Positions 6,573-14,994 of a stretch of DNA of 17,393 nt are shown here, one piece after another. The notes under the pieces were generated by a model. That model made no database searches. It had not been told where the DNA came from and was given only the letters and a program-made list of their open reading frames with translations. The DNA comes from an uncultured Moraxella sp. (GTDB taxonomy: Bacteria; Pseudomonadota; Gammaproteobacteria; Pseudomonadales; Moraxellaceae). How positions within the stretch are numbered: the first letter of the stretch is position 1; each line of letters begins with the position of its first letter. A program made the position numbers and the translations under genes. Location: positions 1 through 17,393 of the forward strand of contig CALJUC010000072.1 in NCBI GenBank assembly GCA_937975585.1, read 5' to 3'.

Positions 6573-8900
6573 TTAGTTAATACGGCTAATACCGTCATTC
6601 ACCAATTTTGGTGTTACAAAAATTAACAACTCTTGTTTGTCATTACGAACTTCAGTGCGCTTGAATAAACGATTTACGTAAGGTAAATCTCCCAAGAATG
6701 GTACTTTGCTAACACTATCACCCGTGGTCGTACGATAAATACCACCAAGTACCACGGTTTGACCATCGTCTACAACGACGTTGGTAGTCACCGAATCAGT
6801 GTCAATACTTGGTGGATTTGAGGTAAAGTTTGGACGACCATTTTCGATGGCCAATTGCATACCGATGCGACCATCTGGGGTAATATTTGGTGTCACTTCT
6901 AAGCTCAATGCGGCTTCTACAAAGCTGGTCGATGTAGCACCACTGGCGGCGGCCTCTTGGTATGGAATTTGGGTACCTGACATTACCTTGGCCGTCTGTT
7001 TATCCGCTGTCAATACTTTTGGACTAGAGATGACCTCACCTTTATTGTCCGCTTGCATGGCTGATAACTCAAGGTCTAGTAGCATATCTGAGATACTGAG
7101 TAGACCAAATGCGATACGGCCTGTTGGGTTCGTCACGCCTAAGTTGACGTTAAGGTTATCTGGGCGAGTAATATTGTACGTTGGGTAACTGACCGTTTGA
7201 CCATTCACGGTTTGACTGGTCATGCTGTATTTTTTCAAATCCCAAATCGTTTGGTCAGAACCACCCACCAAAAGGTTACGGTTGCTAGCGGCGCCTTGCG
7301 ATAACACACCCCATTTCACGCCCATGTCTTTACTAAAGCTATCAGTGGCACTGACGATACGTGCTTCAATCATCACCTGTTTGACGGGGATATCAATCTT
7401 ACTAATCAAATCGCGGATGTTCATGATTGACGCTGAGGTATCTTTGATAATCAACGTATTGGTACGCTCATCGATCGTCACTGTACCGCGATTCGATAGC
7501 AGTGAACCACTGTCATTGGTATTTCTGGTATTGCCTTGCGCTTCAATCATCTCGCGCACTTTGTCCGCTTTGGCATAGTTAAGGCGAATATATTCGGTGC
7601 GTAGGGGCGCTAACTCTTGCTTGTCTTGTAAGGCTTTTAGTGCATCAGCTTCTTGTTTTTCTAGCTCAGCAGCCGGTGCAACCCAAATCACATTACCATT
7701 GACACGTTTATCCAAGTTTTTACTTTTTAGGATAATATCAAGCGCTTGGTCCCAAGGCACGTTAATCAAACGCAAGGTAATATTACCGCTCACGTTGTCA
7801 CTGGCGACGATGTTGGTATTCGTATGCTGTGCTAATACCTCTAAAATCGTACGCACACTGACATCTTGGAACTCAAGCGATAAAGGTGCGCCACTATAGG
7901 TACGTTCTTCAAGGGTTGGCTGACGCAAGCGACGTGGTGGGTCAATGCTGATATTAAGCTGATTACCAGTTTGGTAGGCTTTGTATTCAAAGTCACTATT
8001 CATGACAATACGAATCACACCGTTGCGACCTTGGTTATTGGTCACGATATCACGTACTAACCCACGACCCACATTTAACTGTTTGAGCAGGTTGTTTGGC
8101 ACCGTCGCACCGGTCATACGTATAACCAACTCATCGCCAAGACGTTGTACATCCAGTGGAATACTGTCATTCACCAATGCCACGCTTACAGTACCACCAC
8201 CGTTGGCACTATCATTATAATTAATCGCCGCTAAGCCGTCATAATTGTACTGGCGTGTGACACTTGCCGCAGGATTTAATAATGGATTGACCTTAACCAC
8301 CATGGTATCCGCTGGTGGTTTTACCGCAACGGTATTGGTGACGACTTCAACCGCAGGCGGTGTTACAATCACAGGCGCTGGTGTCACTACCACAGGCGCT
8401 GGCTCAACGACTGTCGTGGTAACTGTCGTTGCTGGCGCGACGGCAACAGGGGCTACGACCACAGGCGTGGTGGCAACCGTTACCGGTACAGCTGTACTAC
8501 CTGACTGCATACTCACAATTAGACGATTGCCTTCTAAACGCGTGGTATAAGCCGCATTGTCATTCACGTTAATGATTAGACGCGTCATGCTATCGTTGGT
8601 CAAGGTGGTGACGTCTTTGATATTACCTTGATTAAATACCTGAGTGCGACTTGCCAACTGATTGCTGACACTGGGAAAATCTAGCACCAAACGATTAGGG
8701 CTGGTTAACTGGTAAGCGGTCGGCTGAACAGGTTGGCCGGCAAAATCAATGCCCAACTCGGTGAGTTGAGCCGTTGGTTGGGTCACACTGAGGCGTTGGA
8801 TGCTATCGACCGCCATCGCGGCACTCGCCATAGTGAGGGTGGTCACCGCAACGGCCAATTTGGATAATGAAGCACCAAAGGGATAAGTAGTAATGGTCAT
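6573..8900 (-). CDS. pilQ: Type IV pilus secretin PilQ
   Basis: Outer-membrane secretin through which the type IV pilus passes. The 775 residues show a signal peptide (1-30, likely cut after AMA), a first AMIN domain (about 33-132, peptidoglycan binding in this family), a Val/Thr/Pro/Ala-rich linker (136-205), a second AMIN domain (about 220-320), an STN/N0 domain (337-405), an N1 secretin domain (432-505), and the secretin barrel (about 590-765) with the signature around VPFLGDLPYVNRLFK (733-747). The start ATG 8900 has AAGGA (8908-8912) seven bases upstream. It follows pilP by 22 bases as last gene of pilMNOPQ. The gene is intact. The linker is nearly free of charged residues and its DNA contains short direct repeats. 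Confidence 0.97.
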   Translation of the reverse strand: MTITTYPFGASLSKLAVAVTTLTMASAAMAVDSIQRLSVTQPTAQLTELGIDFAGQPVQPTAYQLTSPNRLVLDFPSVSNQLASRTQVFNQGNIKDVTTLTNDSMTRLIINVNDNAAYTTRLEGNRLIVSMQSGSTAVPVTVATTPVVVAPVAVAPATTVTTTVVEPAPVVVTPAPVIVTPPAVEVVTNTVAVKPPADTMVVKVNPLLNPAASVTRQYNYDGLAAINYNDSANGGGTVSVALVNDSIPLDVQRLGDELVIRMTGATVPNNLLKQLNVGRGLVRDIVTNNQGRNGVIRIVMNSDFEYKAYQTGNQLNISIDPPRRLRQPTLEERTYSGAPLSLEFQDVSVRTILEVLAQHTNTNIVASDNVSGNITLRLINVPWDQALDIILKSKNLDKRVNGNVIWVAPAAELEKQEADALKALQDKQELAPLRTEYIRLNYAKADKVREMIEAQGNTRNTNDSGSLLSNRGTVTIDERTNTLIIKDTSASIMNIRDLISKIDIPVKQVMIEARIVSATDSFSKDMGVKWGVLSQGAASNRNLLVGGSDQTIWDLKKYSMTSQTVNGQTVSYPTYNITRPDNLNVNLGVTNPTGRIAFGLLSISDMLLDLELSAMQADNKGEVISSPKVLTADKQTAKVMSGTQIPYQEAAASGATSTSFVEAALSLEVTPNITPDGRIGMQLAIENGRPNFTSNPPSIDTDSVTTNVVVDDGQTVVLGGIYRTTTGDSVSKVPFLGDLPYVNRLFKRTEVRNDKQELLIFVTPKLVNDGISRIN
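8370..8402 (-). repeat. Short direct repeats in the PilQ linker coding region
   Basis: CACAGGCGCTGG occurs at 8370-8381 and 8391-8402, a 21-base (seven-residue) period. The repeats encode the related peptide units TPAPVIV and EPAPVVV of the linker. Further looser copies of ACAGG-type sequence follow to about 8470. Confidence 0.65.
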
Positions 8901-8922
8901 GGGGGTATCCTTGATCTGTTTC

Positions 8923-9462
8923 TTAACTCACTGCGGCAACAAGCGAGGCTGGTTTTTCCACGTAACCCACTCGGCTGTCAGGGACAATTTCAATTAAATT
9001 AATTTGGGTCGTGGTAATTTCAGCAATGCGGCCATCATTTTTACCCATATAGTTACCCACTCGAACACTGGCAATGCTGCCGTCTGGACGTTGCACTAAC
9101 CCATACAGCTCACCCGACTGGGACATCAAACTACCTTTGTAAATCAATTCATTAAGCTCAAATTGCTCAAGCGGTTCTTTAAGGCGCGTAACGTCCGGAC
9201 GTACACCTTGAATTTGCGATTCCTGGGTCGCCTGTAGCATTAGACTTGGCGGCATGAAGGGGTCACGCAATCTAGCCGCGCTGTAAGTGAATTCTTGCAC
9301 CCGTTCAGGCGTGGGTGGTGGCTTGACCGGTTGTGAAGGTTGGTTGCGAATATCTTGCATCTTTTGTTCAGCCAAACTAACACGATCCGCACAGCCCGCC
9401 AACAAAGCGGTTGAAACCAACAATGTCATCATGAGCGGCTGCTTGCACTGGTTATTTTGCAT
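8923..9462 (-). CDS. pilP: Type IV pilus assembly lipoprotein PilP
   Basis: Inner-membrane lipoprotein that links the PilMNO alignment complex to the PilQ secretin in the periplasm. With the start chosen here it has 179 residues: a lipoprotein signal ending in LLAG-C with lipidated Cys24, a Pro-rich flexible segment (about 42-53), the RDPF motif (66-69) that is common in PilP proteins, and the C-terminal HQ beta-domain (about 100-171). An ATG at 9489 would add nine residues (MLRRPRRQP) but has a poor ribosome-binding site. ATG 9462 has GGAGG (9469-9473) six bases upstream and gives a normal lipoprotein signal. The gene overlaps the end of pilO by 11 bases, which suggests translational coupling. 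Confidence 0.95.
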   Translation of the reverse strand: MQNNQCKQPLMMTLLVSTALLAGCADRVSLAEQKMQDIRNQPSQPVKPPPTPERVQEFTYSAARLRDPFMPPSLMLQATQESQIQGVRPDVTRLKEPLEQFELNELIYKGSLMSQSGELYGLVQRPDGSIASVRVGNYMGKNDGRIAEITTTQINLIEIVPDSRVGYVEKPASLVAAVS

Positions 9463-10204
9463 TGGTTGCCTCCGCGGTCTTCTTAGCATCTGCTTTCTTT
9501 AGCTCATCTTCAGTCACTTCCCTAGAGCGATAGGTTTTGACATTGAGGATTAAGTTGGTTTCTGGCAGCGTGTCTAAGGTTGGTTTACTATTATTTACCT
9601 CAAAGTCATGCAACGTGATAATCCTTGGTAATTTGGCAAGCCCACTCAAGAATGCCCCAAATTCATGATAGTTACCTAAGGCTGCGATACGAATCGGTTG
9701 CTCAATAAAAAACTCTTGCGCGATTTCAGGCTCAACTTTAATGTCTTGGAACTTAACGTTACTGCCCACGCCAACCATATTAATCCCATCCACCAAATCA
9801 GAGATTCGCGTATCTTTTGGTAACTGGTTAAGTAGTTCTTTAAAGTCAGACTGCATTTGTAGTACTTGTGCTTGGTATTCTTTTAAGTGACGCGCTTTTG
9901 ACTCTTTTGTACGGTATTGATCGAGCAAGGTTTGCTCTTCAGCTTCAGCACTGGCAATATCTTCTCGCATGCTGCTAATGGGTAATAACCACGTTAAAGC
10001 CGCGACCATCGCCACGATAAATAGCAATACCGTCACCTTAACCGGCACTGGCCAACTGCCATAGTTGTTTTGGTCCAGTGATTTAAAGCTATCGAAAAAA
10101 TCTTGGGTCGTATAGGCCTTTTTAGCGGGGCGATCCACTTTGCCGCCACGAATAGCCACCAGTGGTTTACGAATAGTCTTGACCTGTTTTGTTAACTTCA
10201 CCAT
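9452..10204 (-). CDS. pilO: Type IV pilus inner-membrane protein PilO
   Basis: Bitopic inner-membrane protein that forms heterodimers with PilN and binds PilP in the alignment complex. The 250 residues show a basic cytoplasmic N-terminal stretch of about 52 residues, one membrane segment (about 53-75), a periplasmic coiled coil (about 80-125) and a C-terminal ferredoxin-like domain (about 130-235). The tail is Lys/Ala/Glu-rich. The start ATG 10204 has a double AAGGAAGGA site (10209-10217). This site overlaps the stop of pilN, 11 bases upstream, so translation of the two is probably coupled. Confidence 0.95.
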   Translation of the reverse strand: MVKLTKQVKTIRKPLVAIRGGKVDRPAKKAYTTQDFFDSFKSLDQNNYGSWPVPVKVTVLLFIVAMVAALTWLLPISSMREDIASAEAEEQTLLDQYRTKESKARHLKEYQAQVLQMQSDFKELLNQLPKDTRISDLVDGINMVGVGSNVKFQDIKVEPEIAQEFFIEQPIRIAALGNYHEFGAFLSGLAKLPRIITLHDFEVNNSKPTLDTLPETNLILNVKTYRSREVTEDELKKADAKKTAEATNAK

Positions 10205-10215
10205 TCAATCCTTCC

Positions 10216-10869
10216 TTACTTAGCCGCACTGGCAGTAGCAGTTGCTGAAGCAGTACTGGCAGCATTGGATACTTTGACTTGGGTAGTGACAACAAAGGTC
10301 ACATACTTTTCTTCAGGATATACAGGCTTTGGCGTGCTACCAGGTGGTGGGGGCGCTGGATTGGCACCTTGGTAAGCCACCGCATCGGGTTGCTGAATAC
10401 TGACCACCGCCGACTTCTCTAGCCACTCCGAACTATCCAGACTACGCATAAATGTCGAAATCACATTCGGGTTGTCAGCTTGGCCTGTAAAGGTAATCAC
10501 ATCACCGACTCGTTTCATGTTAGTTAGATACATCTGGGCAGGAATCAGACGCGCAATATCATCCCAAACGCGCACCGGAATCGGACGACGGCCTTGTAAA
10601 TCCTGAATCACCTTCATTCGCGCAATAATATCGTCGCGCTGCTGTTCAAGCGATTCGATTTGCTTTAGCGCACTGTCCAACTTGGTATTTTCTTGTTTGA
10701 TACGCTCATTCGCAAGTTGTTGACTTTCTAACGTATTATTGTAATAGCTCCACGCGGCAAAGGCCCCGATTAACGACAATAACAGTACCGCACCCACCAA
10801 GGTTAAAAATTCTTTGTTTCTTCGTTCCCGAACTTCCTGACGCCAAGGCAGTAAGTTAATTCGTGCCAT
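10216..10869 (-). CDS. pilN: Type IV pilus inner-membrane protein PilN
   Basis: Partner of PilO in the inner-membrane alignment complex. The 217 residues begin with MARINLLPWR, the conserved cytoplasmic peptide that in this family binds the groove of PilM. A membrane segment follows (about 22-43), then a coiled coil (about 45-92), a ferredoxin-like domain (about 98-165), and a Pro-rich stretch (172-185) before the last strands. The C-terminus is an Ala/Ser/Thr-rich tail. AAGGAG (10879-10884) precedes the start by nine bases. The start overlaps the pilM stop by one base (TAATG), a classical coupling arrangement. Confidence 0.96.
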   Translation of the reverse strand: MARINLLPWRQEVRERRNKEFLTLVGAVLLLSLIGAFAAWSYYNNTLESQQLANERIKQENTKLDSALKQIESLEQQRDDIIARMKVIQDLQGRRPIPVRVWDDIARLIPAQMYLTNMKRVGDVITFTGQADNPNVISTFMRSLDSSEWLEKSAVVSIQQPDAVAYQGANPAPPPPGSTPKPVYPEEKYVTFVVTTQVKVSNAASTASATATASAAK

Positions 10870-11921
10870 TAGTCAAAACTCCTTAAGGCCAAACCGCATG
10901 CCACCATCAGACTCGGTGCATCAATGATTAACATCTCGGTGTCAATGTGATTACTGATGGTCATATTCGAAAATGGGTTAGCAATACCGGTTCGGCTACC
11001 CAATCTTTTTTCTACCATACTTGCAAGCCCAGGGATGCTAGCATTCCCGCCTGCAAGCAAAATGTAATCAACTTGCTGAGTTTGATTTGACGAAAAATAA
11101 AACTGCAGTGCCCGAGTGATTTGCTGGACAATCCCATCCATAAATGGCGTTAGCACTTCGCTGTAATAATCATCTGGCAATGTCATGTTACGTTTATTCA
11201 GCATGGCTTCTTCAAAGGTCAAACCATAGCGATTTTGAATGGTTTCAGTTAATTGTGCGCCCCCAAACAGCTGCTCTCGGCTATAGACAAACTCGCCATC
11301 GCGGGCAATATACAAGGTCGTTTGGGTGTGGCCAATATCAATTAACGCAACGGTTTGCGGTTGACCCGGTAGGCTATCAACGATTAACTGAAACGCACGC
11401 TCAATTGCATAAGACTCAACATCCACAACTTTAGTGCTCAACCCTGCAAGTGCACAAACATCCACGCGCTGGTCAACATTCTCTGCCCGTGACGCCACCA
11501 ACAATACGCGCGATAATTCCTCTTTAATCAAAGAAGGCCCTAACACCTCAAAGTCAATATTAACTTCTTCTAATGGATACGGAATATATTGATCAGCATC
11601 TAGGCGAATATTCGCCTCGCGCTCAATGTCGGTCATACTACTGTCCATTTCTATGATTTTACTAATCACAGACGCACTTGAAACAGCCGTCGCAACCTGA
11701 CGTGTTGAAAACCCTACTTGATGACTTAATCGGCTAATCGCCTCACTGATACCATCGACATCGATAATATTCTTATCCGCGACCATGCCACGGGGTAACG
11801 GCTCGATGCCATAATTTTTTAAATGAAACAAACCGTACTGTCGAGTGATCTCTACCATCTTAATCGCCGTGGTACTGACATCAACCCCAATCAATTGTTT
11901 GCTATTTTTTGTAAACAACAT
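10869..11921 (-). CDS. pilM: Type IV pilus actin-like ATPase PilM
   Basis: Cytoplasmic actin/FtsA-like protein that binds ATP and the N-terminus of PilN, linking the pilus platform to the cytoplasmic motors. With the start at ATG 11921 it has 350 residues, close to the 354 of P. aeruginosa. Nucleotide motifs are visible: GVDVSTTAIK (12-21, phosphate 1), IDIGHTQTTL (194-203, phosphate 2) and LAGGNASIPG (289-298, adenosine). A longer frame from ATG 12008 adds 29 residues that do not look like PilM and would run through the predicted promoter. A GTG immediately upstream (11924) sits eight bases from AAGGA (11933-11937), against 11 for the ATG, so GTG may be the real start. First gene of the pilus operon, divergent from ponA. 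Confidence 0.95.
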   Translation of the reverse strand: MLFTKNSKQLIGVDVSTTAIKMVEITRQYGLFHLKNYGIEPLPRGMVADKNIIDVDGISEAISRLSHQVGFSTRQVATAVSSASVISKIIEMDSSMTDIEREANIRLDADQYIPYPLEEVNIDFEVLGPSLIKEELSRVLLVASRAENVDQRVDVCALAGLSTKVVDVESYAIERAFQLIVDSLPGQPQTVALIDIGHTQTTLYIARDGEFVYSREQLFGGAQLTETIQNRYGLTFEEAMLNKRNMTLPDDYYSEVLTPFMDGIVQQITRALQFYFSSNQTQQVDYILLAGGNASIPGLASMVEKRLGSRTGIANPFSNMTISNHIDTEMLIIDAPSLMVACGLALRSFD

Positions 11922-11975
11922 CACAAGAATGTTCCTTTTTTGCACTATATCGGTAACAAAAACAGATTTTTTGCT

Positions 11976-12004
11976 ACAATACGTTAGAAATCGAAGATAT
12001 TCAA
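11976..12004 (-). promoter_or_regulatory. Candidate pilM operon promoter
   Basis: On the minus strand TTGAAT (12004-11999) and TATTGT (11981-11976) are separated by 17 bases and match four of six positions at each box of the sigma-70 consensus. The start would be near 11969, giving a leader of about 48 bases before pilM. Confidence 0.4.
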
Positions 12005-12098
12005 CCACTTTTAGCCAACTTAGCGCATTTGAACGATGAAAACGAGGAAATAGAAAATTAATGCCGAATATTCTTTACTGTAAGTTGGTGAATTTAGG

Positions 12099-12104
12099 TA
12101 TAAT
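12099..12104 (+). promoter_or_regulatory. Candidate ponA -10 box
   Basis: A perfect TATAAT lies 33 bases before the ponA start codon, giving a leader of about 27 bases. The -35 region is weak (best is TTTACT at 12074-12079 with a 19-base spacer), and no good Shine-Dalgarno sequence is seen between here and the ATG. Confidence 0.5.
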
Positions 12105-12137
12105 ATGGTTTCTTTTTTCTTGAGCTAATGAATTTTT

Positions 12138-14885
12138 ATGGCCCAATTATCTACTGCACCCGCCGCTAATGCATCAGTCACTTGGTTAAGATATTTCATT
12201 AATATTTTGCTCGCATTAATCGCTTTTGCGTTTGTCTTAGTATTGGCTTTCCCAATTGGTTTTTATGGCATGGCGATGTACATCTCTCCGAGTCTACCAA
12301 GCCTTGATGAGTTAAAACAAGCCAAAACAGCCATGCCTTTGCAGATTTATACTCAAGACAATAAGCTCATCGGGCAATATGGCGGTGTGATGTCGCTGCC
12401 TGTGACCTATGAACAAATTCCTCAAAACATGGTCAATGCTTTCCTAGCGGCCGAAGATGCGACTTTCTTCCAGCATAGCGGTATTAGTGTCAAAGGCATT
12501 GGACGTGCCTTAACCGAAGCGGCAAGCGATGACGATGGCCAAACGGGTGGCTCAACGATTACCATGCAGGTGGCAAAAAACTATTTTTTATCACCAGAAC
12601 GTACCTTAAATCGTAAACTGACTGAATTGTTTTTAGCGCGTAAAATTGAAGATAAACTCAGTAAAAAAGAAATTTTTACCCTCTATGTCAATAAAATCTA
12701 CCTAGGCCAAGGCGCTTATGGTGTCCAAGCCGCTGCAAAACAGTACTACAGTAAAAGCCTAGATAAACTGACCATCGCTGAAATGGCCATGATTGCCGGT
12801 CTACCGAAAGCGCCATCTAAGTATAACCCTGTCGTCAATCCAGAACGTGCCGTAGAACGCCGTAACTGGATTTTGGGGCAAATGCTCAAACACGGTTCAA
12901 TTACCCAAGCACAATATGATGAAGCGGTCGCTGCACCGATTGGACTTAATCTATACCAAGCCAAACTTGATAAGAACTTCCCCTACTTGGCCGAGATGAC
13001 GCGTTTTGCCTTGGTCGAAAAGTACGGTGAAGGCGTGATTGATGCCGGTTGGCGAGTGCGTATCACCGTTAACAGTGACACCCAAGAAATTGCAGAAAAT
13101 GCGCTTAAACGCGGTCTATTCGCTTATGACCGTCGTCATGGTTGGCGCGGTGCAATGGGCAACACCCAAGACAAAGAAAAACCGGCCAACCTTTCTCATT
13201 ATAAAGTAATGGGTAATCTATACCCTGTTGAAGTCACCAAAGCTACCCCTGGCGGTAACTTCGAGGCCGTGATGCAAAATGGTCAAAAAATCACTGTACC
13301 TTGGTCAGGCCAACGTTGGGCAACATTACGTTATCGCAGTCCAGATTCGACCTATATGTCAAACAACGTGGTCAAGGTTCATGACATCGTGTATGTTTCA
13401 CCGAACAAAGACAATACCAGTTGGAGCTTAGTGCAGATTCCTGCGGTAGAAGGTGCATTGGTTTCACTTGAACCCGATACCGGTGCGGTACTGACTGCAG
13501 TTGGCGGTTTCGACTTTAATAAGAGTAAGTTTAACCGTGCGTTACAAGGTTATCGCCAACCGGGTTCTACCATTAAGCCATTGGTATATACCACCGCCTT
13601 GGAAAAAGGTTTTAGCCCCAATACATTGGTGTCAGATGGCCCATTGACCGTGGGCTCTTGGGAACCGAAAAACTCAGATGGCCGTAATCTTGGTATGATT
13701 CCGTTACAACGTGGTTTATATTTATCACGTAACTTGGTGTCGATTCGTGTGTTACGCTCAGCAGGTATTTCAGATACGCGTGAACTATTAAGCCAGTTTG
13801 GTCTTGAAAAAGAACGCATGCCGACCACGCTATCATTAGCCCTTGGTTCAGGTGAAGCGACCCCCATTCAAATGGCAACCGGTTATTCTGCCTTTGTCAA
13901 TGGCGGTCACCGTATTCAGCCTTATTTCATTGACCAAATTTTTGATTATCAGGGCAAACTTCTCTACCAAGCCAATCCTCAACAAGCGTGTGCGGTATGT
14001 TTTAACAGCCAACTGGATGAGACCAATACCGAAAATCTCAAAGCTTTCCAAGAGGCACAGCAACAAGCGGCCGAAGGCAAAACAGATAAAGCAACTGGTG
14101 ATAGCCAAAGTTCCGTTGACCTGTTAAATGATAACCCGTTAGCCGCAGGCAATACAGATGCGGAAAAAGCGGCCAAAGATAAAGCAACATCAACCAAAAA
14201 CATGACCAAGGAAGAAAAAGCCTTGGCCGAGCAACAGGCTGAACTTGAAGCACGCAATGCGGTATTACGTCGTCAGCTTTATAATGCTGGCCCTGATGCT
14301 GATCGCCTAAAAGCACAGCCTGTACAATACGTGGCAGCGACCCAAGCCCCACGCATTATCTCATCAAGTAGTGCATTCCAAATGGCCAATATCTTACGTG
14401 ACGTAATCCAAAAAGGTACCGCAACGCGCGCTCGTGCGCTTGGTCGCTCGGATATCGGTGGGAAAACCGGTACGACTAACGATGCAAAAGACGCTTGGTT
14501 TGCTGGAGTAAACCCAAATATGGCGACCATCGTGTGGGTCGGATTTGACCAACCGATAGGGATGGGTAAACGTGAATTTGGTGGCGTTGCTGCCCTACCG
14601 ATTTGGATGGACTTTACTTCAAAAGCGCTCAAAGATAAGCCAGTAGAATGGGTATCAGTCAACAACCGCGCTAAGTCAAAAAAACAAGAGCAAGAAACGA
14701 TTGAATTGACAGATAAAGGTTCCCGTCGCGTTGATAGTAAAGGCAATGAGATCAAAGATGATACCAAGCCACCACAAGCAGTGGCACAAAAACGCCCCCT
14801 AGAGCAACCCGCTTCTAGCGTGACCTTTGGCGGTGCCGCTAATCGCAATACCGCGCAAATTAGCAATAATGCCCCTACCCAATAA
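12138..14885 (+). CDS. ponA: Penicillin-binding protein 1A (class A, bifunctional)
   Basis: Inner-membrane enzyme that polymerises lipid II and cross-links peptidoglycan. The 915 residues contain a membrane anchor (about 17-48), a GT51 glycosyltransferase domain (about 70-245) with catalytic Glu106 in AAEDATFF and GGSTITMQ (137-144), an OB-like insert (about 320-430), and a transpeptidase domain with SxxK at Ser477 (GSTIK), SxN at Ser530-Asn532 and KTG at 776-778. Between SxN and KTG is a Cys pair (618, 621) and a hydrophilic Ala/Lys/Glu/Gln-rich insert (about 628-728), which makes the protein longer than the 822 residues of P. aeruginosa PBP1a. The start ATG has no clear ribosome-binding site. 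The gene is divergent from pilM and ends at a strong terminator. The equivalent E. coli gene is mrcA. Confidence 0.97.
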   Translation: MAQLSTAPAANASVTWLRYFINILLALIAFAFVLVLAFPIGFYGMAMYISPSLPSLDELKQAKTAMPLQIYTQDNKLIGQYGGVMSLPVTYEQIPQNMVNAFLAAEDATFFQHSGISVKGIGRALTEAASDDDGQTGGSTITMQVAKNYFLSPERTLNRKLTELFLARKIEDKLSKKEIFTLYVNKIYLGQGAYGVQAAAKQYYSKSLDKLTIAEMAMIAGLPKAPSKYNPVVNPERAVERRNWILGQMLKHGSITQAQYDEAVAAPIGLNLYQAKLDKNFPYLAEMTRFALVEKYGEGVIDAGWRVRITVNSDTQEIAENALKRGLFAYDRRHGWRGAMGNTQDKEKPANLSHYKVMGNLYPVEVTKATPGGNFEAVMQNGQKITVPWSGQRWATLRYRSPDSTYMSNNVVKVHDIVYVSPNKDNTSWSLVQIPAVEGALVSLEPDTGAVLTAVGGFDFNKSKFNRALQGYRQPGSTIKPLVYTTALEKGFSPNTLVSDGPLTVGSWEPKNSDGRNLGMIPLQRGLYLSRNLVSIRVLRSAGISDTRELLSQFGLEKERMPTTLSLALGSGEATPIQMATGYSAFVNGGHRIQPYFIDQIFDYQGKLLYQANPQQACAVCFNSQLDETNTENLKAFQEAQQQAAEGKTDKATGDSQSSVDLLNDNPLAAGNTDAEKAAKDKATSTKNMTKEEKALAEQQAELEARNAVLRRQLYNAGPDADRLKAQPVQYVAATQAPRIISSSSAFQMANILRDVIQKGTATRARALGRSDIGGKTGTTNDAKDAWFAGVNPNMATIVWVGFDQPIGMGKREFGGVAALPIWMDFTSKALKDKPVEWVSVNNRAKSKKQEQETIELTDKGSRRVDSKGNEIKDDTKPPQAVAQKRPLEQPASSVTFGGAANRNTAQISNNAPTQ

Positions 14886-14898
14886 TCGTTTAACTGAT

Positions 14899-14931
14899 AA
14901 AAAGCCCGATATGATATATCGGGCTTTTTTT
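14899..14931. terminator. Bidirectional intrinsic terminator after ponA
   Basis: A perfect 12-base stem (14901-14912 with 14916-14927) has a three-base loop and a GCCCGATAT core. It is followed by T to 14931 on the plus strand and flanked by A at 14899-14903, which gives a U run on the other strand. It should end ponA transcripts and also those of the convergent DUF6586-like gene. Confidence 0.9.
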
Positions 14932-14994
14932 ATGGGCAATCATTTATGTCTATAACTTGATTTGTTCAAATGCAATTTTTGAATATTTAGCTGT

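Larger units (their letters stand above)
11922..12137. promoter_or_regulatory. Divergent pilM/ponA promoter region
   Basis: The 216 bases between pilM and ponA contain no supported gene. Both transcripts should begin here, and candidate promoters for each direction are listed separately. The divergent pair is conserved in Pseudomonas and E. coli (ponA/mrcA against pilM/hofM). Confidence 0.75.

Noticed and set aside
8245..8550. Open frame of 101 codons on the plus strand, Thr/Gly/Val-rich, opposite the PilQ linker
   Set aside because: It is the antisense reading of the repetitive linker codons. It has no ribosome-binding site and no family resemblance.
9463..9489. Upstream start of PilP adding nine residues
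   Set aside because: The internal ATG at 9462 has a GGAGG site six bases away and gives a standard lipoprotein signal. The upstream ATG has neither.
11922..12008. N-terminal extension of PilM by 29 residues from ATG 12008
   Set aside because: It would overlap the likely promoter, has no resemblance to PilM N-termini, and makes the protein longer than the family. ATG 11921 or GTG 11924 fits better.
12061..12123. Tiny frame of 20 codons before ponA with GAGGAAA upstream
   Set aside because: It spans the predicted ponA -10 box and so would not be on that transcript. The length is within chance.
14279..14866. Open frame of 195 codons on the minus strand opposite the 3' end of ponA
   Set aside because: It lies entirely antisense to well-conserved PBP1a sequence including the KTG region. 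Its composition and lack of a start signal fit a chance frame.
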